DNA of 64,000 bases from positions 2,976,803 to 3,040,802 of the forward strand of contig CM071599.1 in NCBI GenBank assembly GCA_036435485.1. Reading direction: 5' to 3'. A program made the position numbers and the translations under genes. Shown here piece by piece: positions 62,167 to 64,000 of the stretch. Every line of letters begins with the position of its first letter. Within the stretch, counting starts at the first letter, position 1. Origin of the DNA: Saposhnikovia divaricata (taxonomy: Eukaryota; Streptophyta; Magnoliopsida; Apiales; Apiaceae). The notes beneath the pieces were generated by a model. That model was not told where the DNA came from and searched no databases. It saw nothing but the letters and a program-made list of their open reading frames with translations.

Positions 62167-63518
62167 ACCCCTTTGAGAATTTTCCGAAAACTGAGTTTCG
62201 ATCATATCAGCTCCGATTCCGGTCCGAACTGCGTCAAATAAAATTTCGTTGAATCCCAATAACCCATAGGAACAAAATATGTAAAAATATCCACAAAATG
62301 GCCCGACTCAATTTTTAACAATATCCCATGTACTAGCCCCTTTGAGGTTTATCCAAAAACCGAGTTTCGATTATATCAGCTCCGATTCAGGTCCGAACGG
62401 CACCAAATAAAATTTCGTTGAATTCCAATAACCCATAGGAACAAAATATGTAAAAATATCCACAAAATGGTCCGGCTTGATTTTTAACAATATACCGTGT
62501 ATTAAACCCTTTGAGAGTTTTCGGAAAACCGAGTTTCGATCATATCAGCTCCGATTCCGGTCCGAACTGTGTCAAATAAAATAATATTGAATTCCAATAA
62601 CCCATAGGAACAAAATATGTAAAAATATCCAGAAAATGGTCTGACTCGATTTTTAACAATATCCCGTGTACTAACCCCTTTGAGTATTATCCGAAAACCG
62701 AGTTTCGATCAAAACAGCTTCGATTCATGTCCGAACTGCATCAAATAAAATTTGGTTGAATTCCAATAACCCATAAGAACAAAATATGTAAAAATATCCA
62801 CAAAATGGTCTGACTTGATTTTTAACAATATCCCGTGTACTAACCCCTTTGAGAATTTTCCGAAAACCGAGTTTCGATCATATCAGCTCCGATTCTGGTC
62901 CGAACTGCGTCAAATAAAATTTCGTTGAATCCCAATAACCCATAGGAACCAAATATGTAAAAATATCCACAAAATGGTTCGACTCAATTTTTAACAATAT
63001 CCCATGTACTAGCCCCTTTGAGGTTTATCCAAAAACCGAGTTTCGATTATATCAGCTCCGATTCAGGTCCGAACGGCACCAAATAAAATTTCGTTGAATT
63101 CCAATAACCCATAGGAACAAAATATGTAAAAATATCCATAAAATGGTTCGACTTGATTTTTAACAATATCCCGTGTACTAAACCCTTTGAGAGTTTTCAG
63201 AAAACCGAGTTTCGATCATATCAGCTCCGATTCCGGTCCGAATTGTGTCAAATAAAATAATATTGAATTCTAATAACCCATAGTAACAAAATATGTAAAA
63301 ATATCCAGAAAATGGTCTGACTCGATTTTTAACAATATCCCGTGTACTAACCCCTTTGAGTATTATCCGAAAACCGAGTTTCGATCATAACAGCTTCGAT
63401 ACATGTCCGAACTGCATCAAATAAAATTTGGTCGAATTCCAATAACCCATAGGAACAAAATATGTAAAAATATCCACAAAATGGTCTGACTTGATTTTTA
63501 ACAATATCCCGTGTACTA
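62167..63518 (+). repeat. E-F-G-H 4-mer sub-array, two further copies
   Basis: Starts are 62167, 62336, 62505, 62674 and 62843, 63012, 63181, 63350. The first block shares private variants with the block at 59801: E with GGAACAAAAT and GGCCCGA, F with GGTCCGGCTTG and ATATACCGTGTATTAAACC, and G with GAGAGTTTTCGG. This implies a 2366 bp duplication. Confidence 0.93.
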
Positions 63519-64000
63519 ACCCCCTTGAGAATTTTCCGAAAACCGAGTTTCGATCATATCAGCTCTGATTCCGGTCCGAACTGCGTCAAATAAAATTTCA
63601 TTGAATTCCAATAACCAATAGGAACAAAATATGTAAAAATATCCACAAAATGGTCCGACTCGATTTTTAACAATATCCCGTGTACTAACCCCTTTGGGAA
63701 TATCCGAAAATCGAGTTTCGATTATATTAGCTCCGATTCAGGTTCGAAATGCGTCAAATAAAATTTTGTTGAATCCAAATAACCCATAGGAACAAAATAT
63801 GTAAAAATGTCCATGAAATGGTCCGACCCGATTTTTAACAATATTTCGTGTACTAACCCCTTTGAGGATTATCCGAAAACCGATTTTCAATCATATCTGG
63901 TCCGATTCAGGTTCGAACTACGTCAAATAAAATTTTGTTGAATTTTAATAACCCATAGGAACAAAATATATAAAAATATCCTCAAAATGGTCCGACTGGA
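63519..64000 (+). repeat. I-A-B, canonical order resumes (B cut by the window end)
   Basis: I starts at 63519 (GAATTCCAATAACCAATAGG), A at 63688 and B at 63856. B is truncated by the end of the window after 145 bases. A canonical HOR therefore continues beyond the window. Confidence 0.95.

Larger units (their letters stand above)
1..64000 (+). repeat. 169 bp satellite DNA array filling the window
   Basis: The window is a continuous head-to-tail tandem array of 378 full monomers plus a 145 bp partial copy at the right end. Monomers are 169 bp (class A 168 bp), about 38% GC, all in one orientation. Landmarks of a monomer, in order, are ACCCCTTTGAG, CCGAAAACCGAGTTTCG, CAGCTCCGATTC, CAAATAAAATTT, GAATTCCAATAACCCATAGG, ATGTAAAAATATCC, AAAATGGTCCGACTCG and TTTTTAACAATATCC. 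No other DNA interrupts the array. Nucleosome-length monomers in HORs are typical of centromeric or pericentromeric satellites (known for such arrays); the centromere assignment here is inference. The family is not recognised by name. The plus strand is used only to fix a phase. Confidence 0.98.

Noticed and set aside
1..64000. CRISPR-like array
   Set aside because: Repeats are contiguous 169 bp monomers with no short direct repeat alternating with unique spacers, and no cas-like coding sequence.
1..64000. Transposon or retroelement insertion
   Set aside because: Monomer starts can be followed through the whole window at 168-170 bp steps apart from the 187 bp and a few 167 bp monomers. No target-site duplication, terminal repeat or coding remnant is present.
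1..64000. Inverted segments or strand switches in the array
   Set aside because: Every monomer reads in the same direction from ACCCCTTTG to GTACTA; I saw no reverse-complement block.
1..64000. Promoters, terminators, tRNA or rRNA genes
   Set aside because: TATA-like AAATATATAAAA in class B and the AATAAA hexamers are part of the repeated monomer. No cloverleaf, rRNA core or unique regulatory sequence is visible.

Overview
The whole 64 kb is one uninterrupted head-to-tail satellite DNA array. I see no gene, RNA gene, transposon, CRISPR array, inverted segment or unique spacer. The basic unit is a 169 bp monomer of about 38% GC (one class is 168 bp), and 378 complete monomers plus one partial copy fill the window, all in the same orientation. 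Nucleosome-length, AT-rich tandem repeats arranged in higher-order repeats (HORs) are typical of eukaryotic centromeric or pericentromeric heterochromatin. A flowering plant is my best guess from monomer length and composition. I do not recognise the family by name, and an animal source is not excluded.

Nine monomer classes, here called A to I, can be told apart by fixed diagnostic bases. They run in the order A-B-C-D-E-F-G-H-I to make a 9-mer HOR of 1520 bp. I phase monomers to the start of ACCCCTTTG and HORs to the start of class A (ACCCCTTTGGG). Shorter HOR variants recur: 4-mers (two kinds), 5-mers (two kinds), one 8-mer and one 7-mer. Most are joined at a recognisable hybrid monomer (C/H, A/F, H/I, G/I), as expected from unequal crossover between monomers in register. 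The two 5-mers join D to I and C to H with no visible chimera.

The HOR variants are themselves tandemly duplicated, which gives a third level of order. From left to right: a 13-mer (4+9) of about 2195 bp at 1-4389; an 18-mer of 3040 bp at 2870-8949; another 18-mer at 10470-16547, whose first half carries an H-type monomer in the D slot; a recently duplicated pair at 18070-20940; a 22-mer (9+9+4) of about 3714 bp repeated three times plus a partial copy at 22462-35122; a 23-mer of 3884 bp beginning at 35123; and a 23-mer (9+9+5) of about 3886 bp repeated twice at 40528-48298.

Right of about 48.3 kb the order breaks down. This part holds a 7-mer with an 18 bp tandem duplication at its seam, a patchwork monomer, a new 9-mer register that opens with an F/A hybrid, three chimeric monomers in a row near 57.8-58.3 kb, and a sub-array of the 676 bp 4-mer E-F-G-H (59801-63518). 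That sub-array shows a further 2366 bp (14-monomer) duplication. The canonical I-A-B order returns at 63519 and runs off the window end.

Many class-diagnostic differences lie at CpG positions and show the CG/TG/CA pattern expected from deamination of methylated cytosine. This suggests the classes diverged while methylated. Only two longer open frames exist. Both come from 1 bp deletions that turn a 169 bp monomer into a 168 bp one and so bring neighbouring copies into frame; they are not genes.
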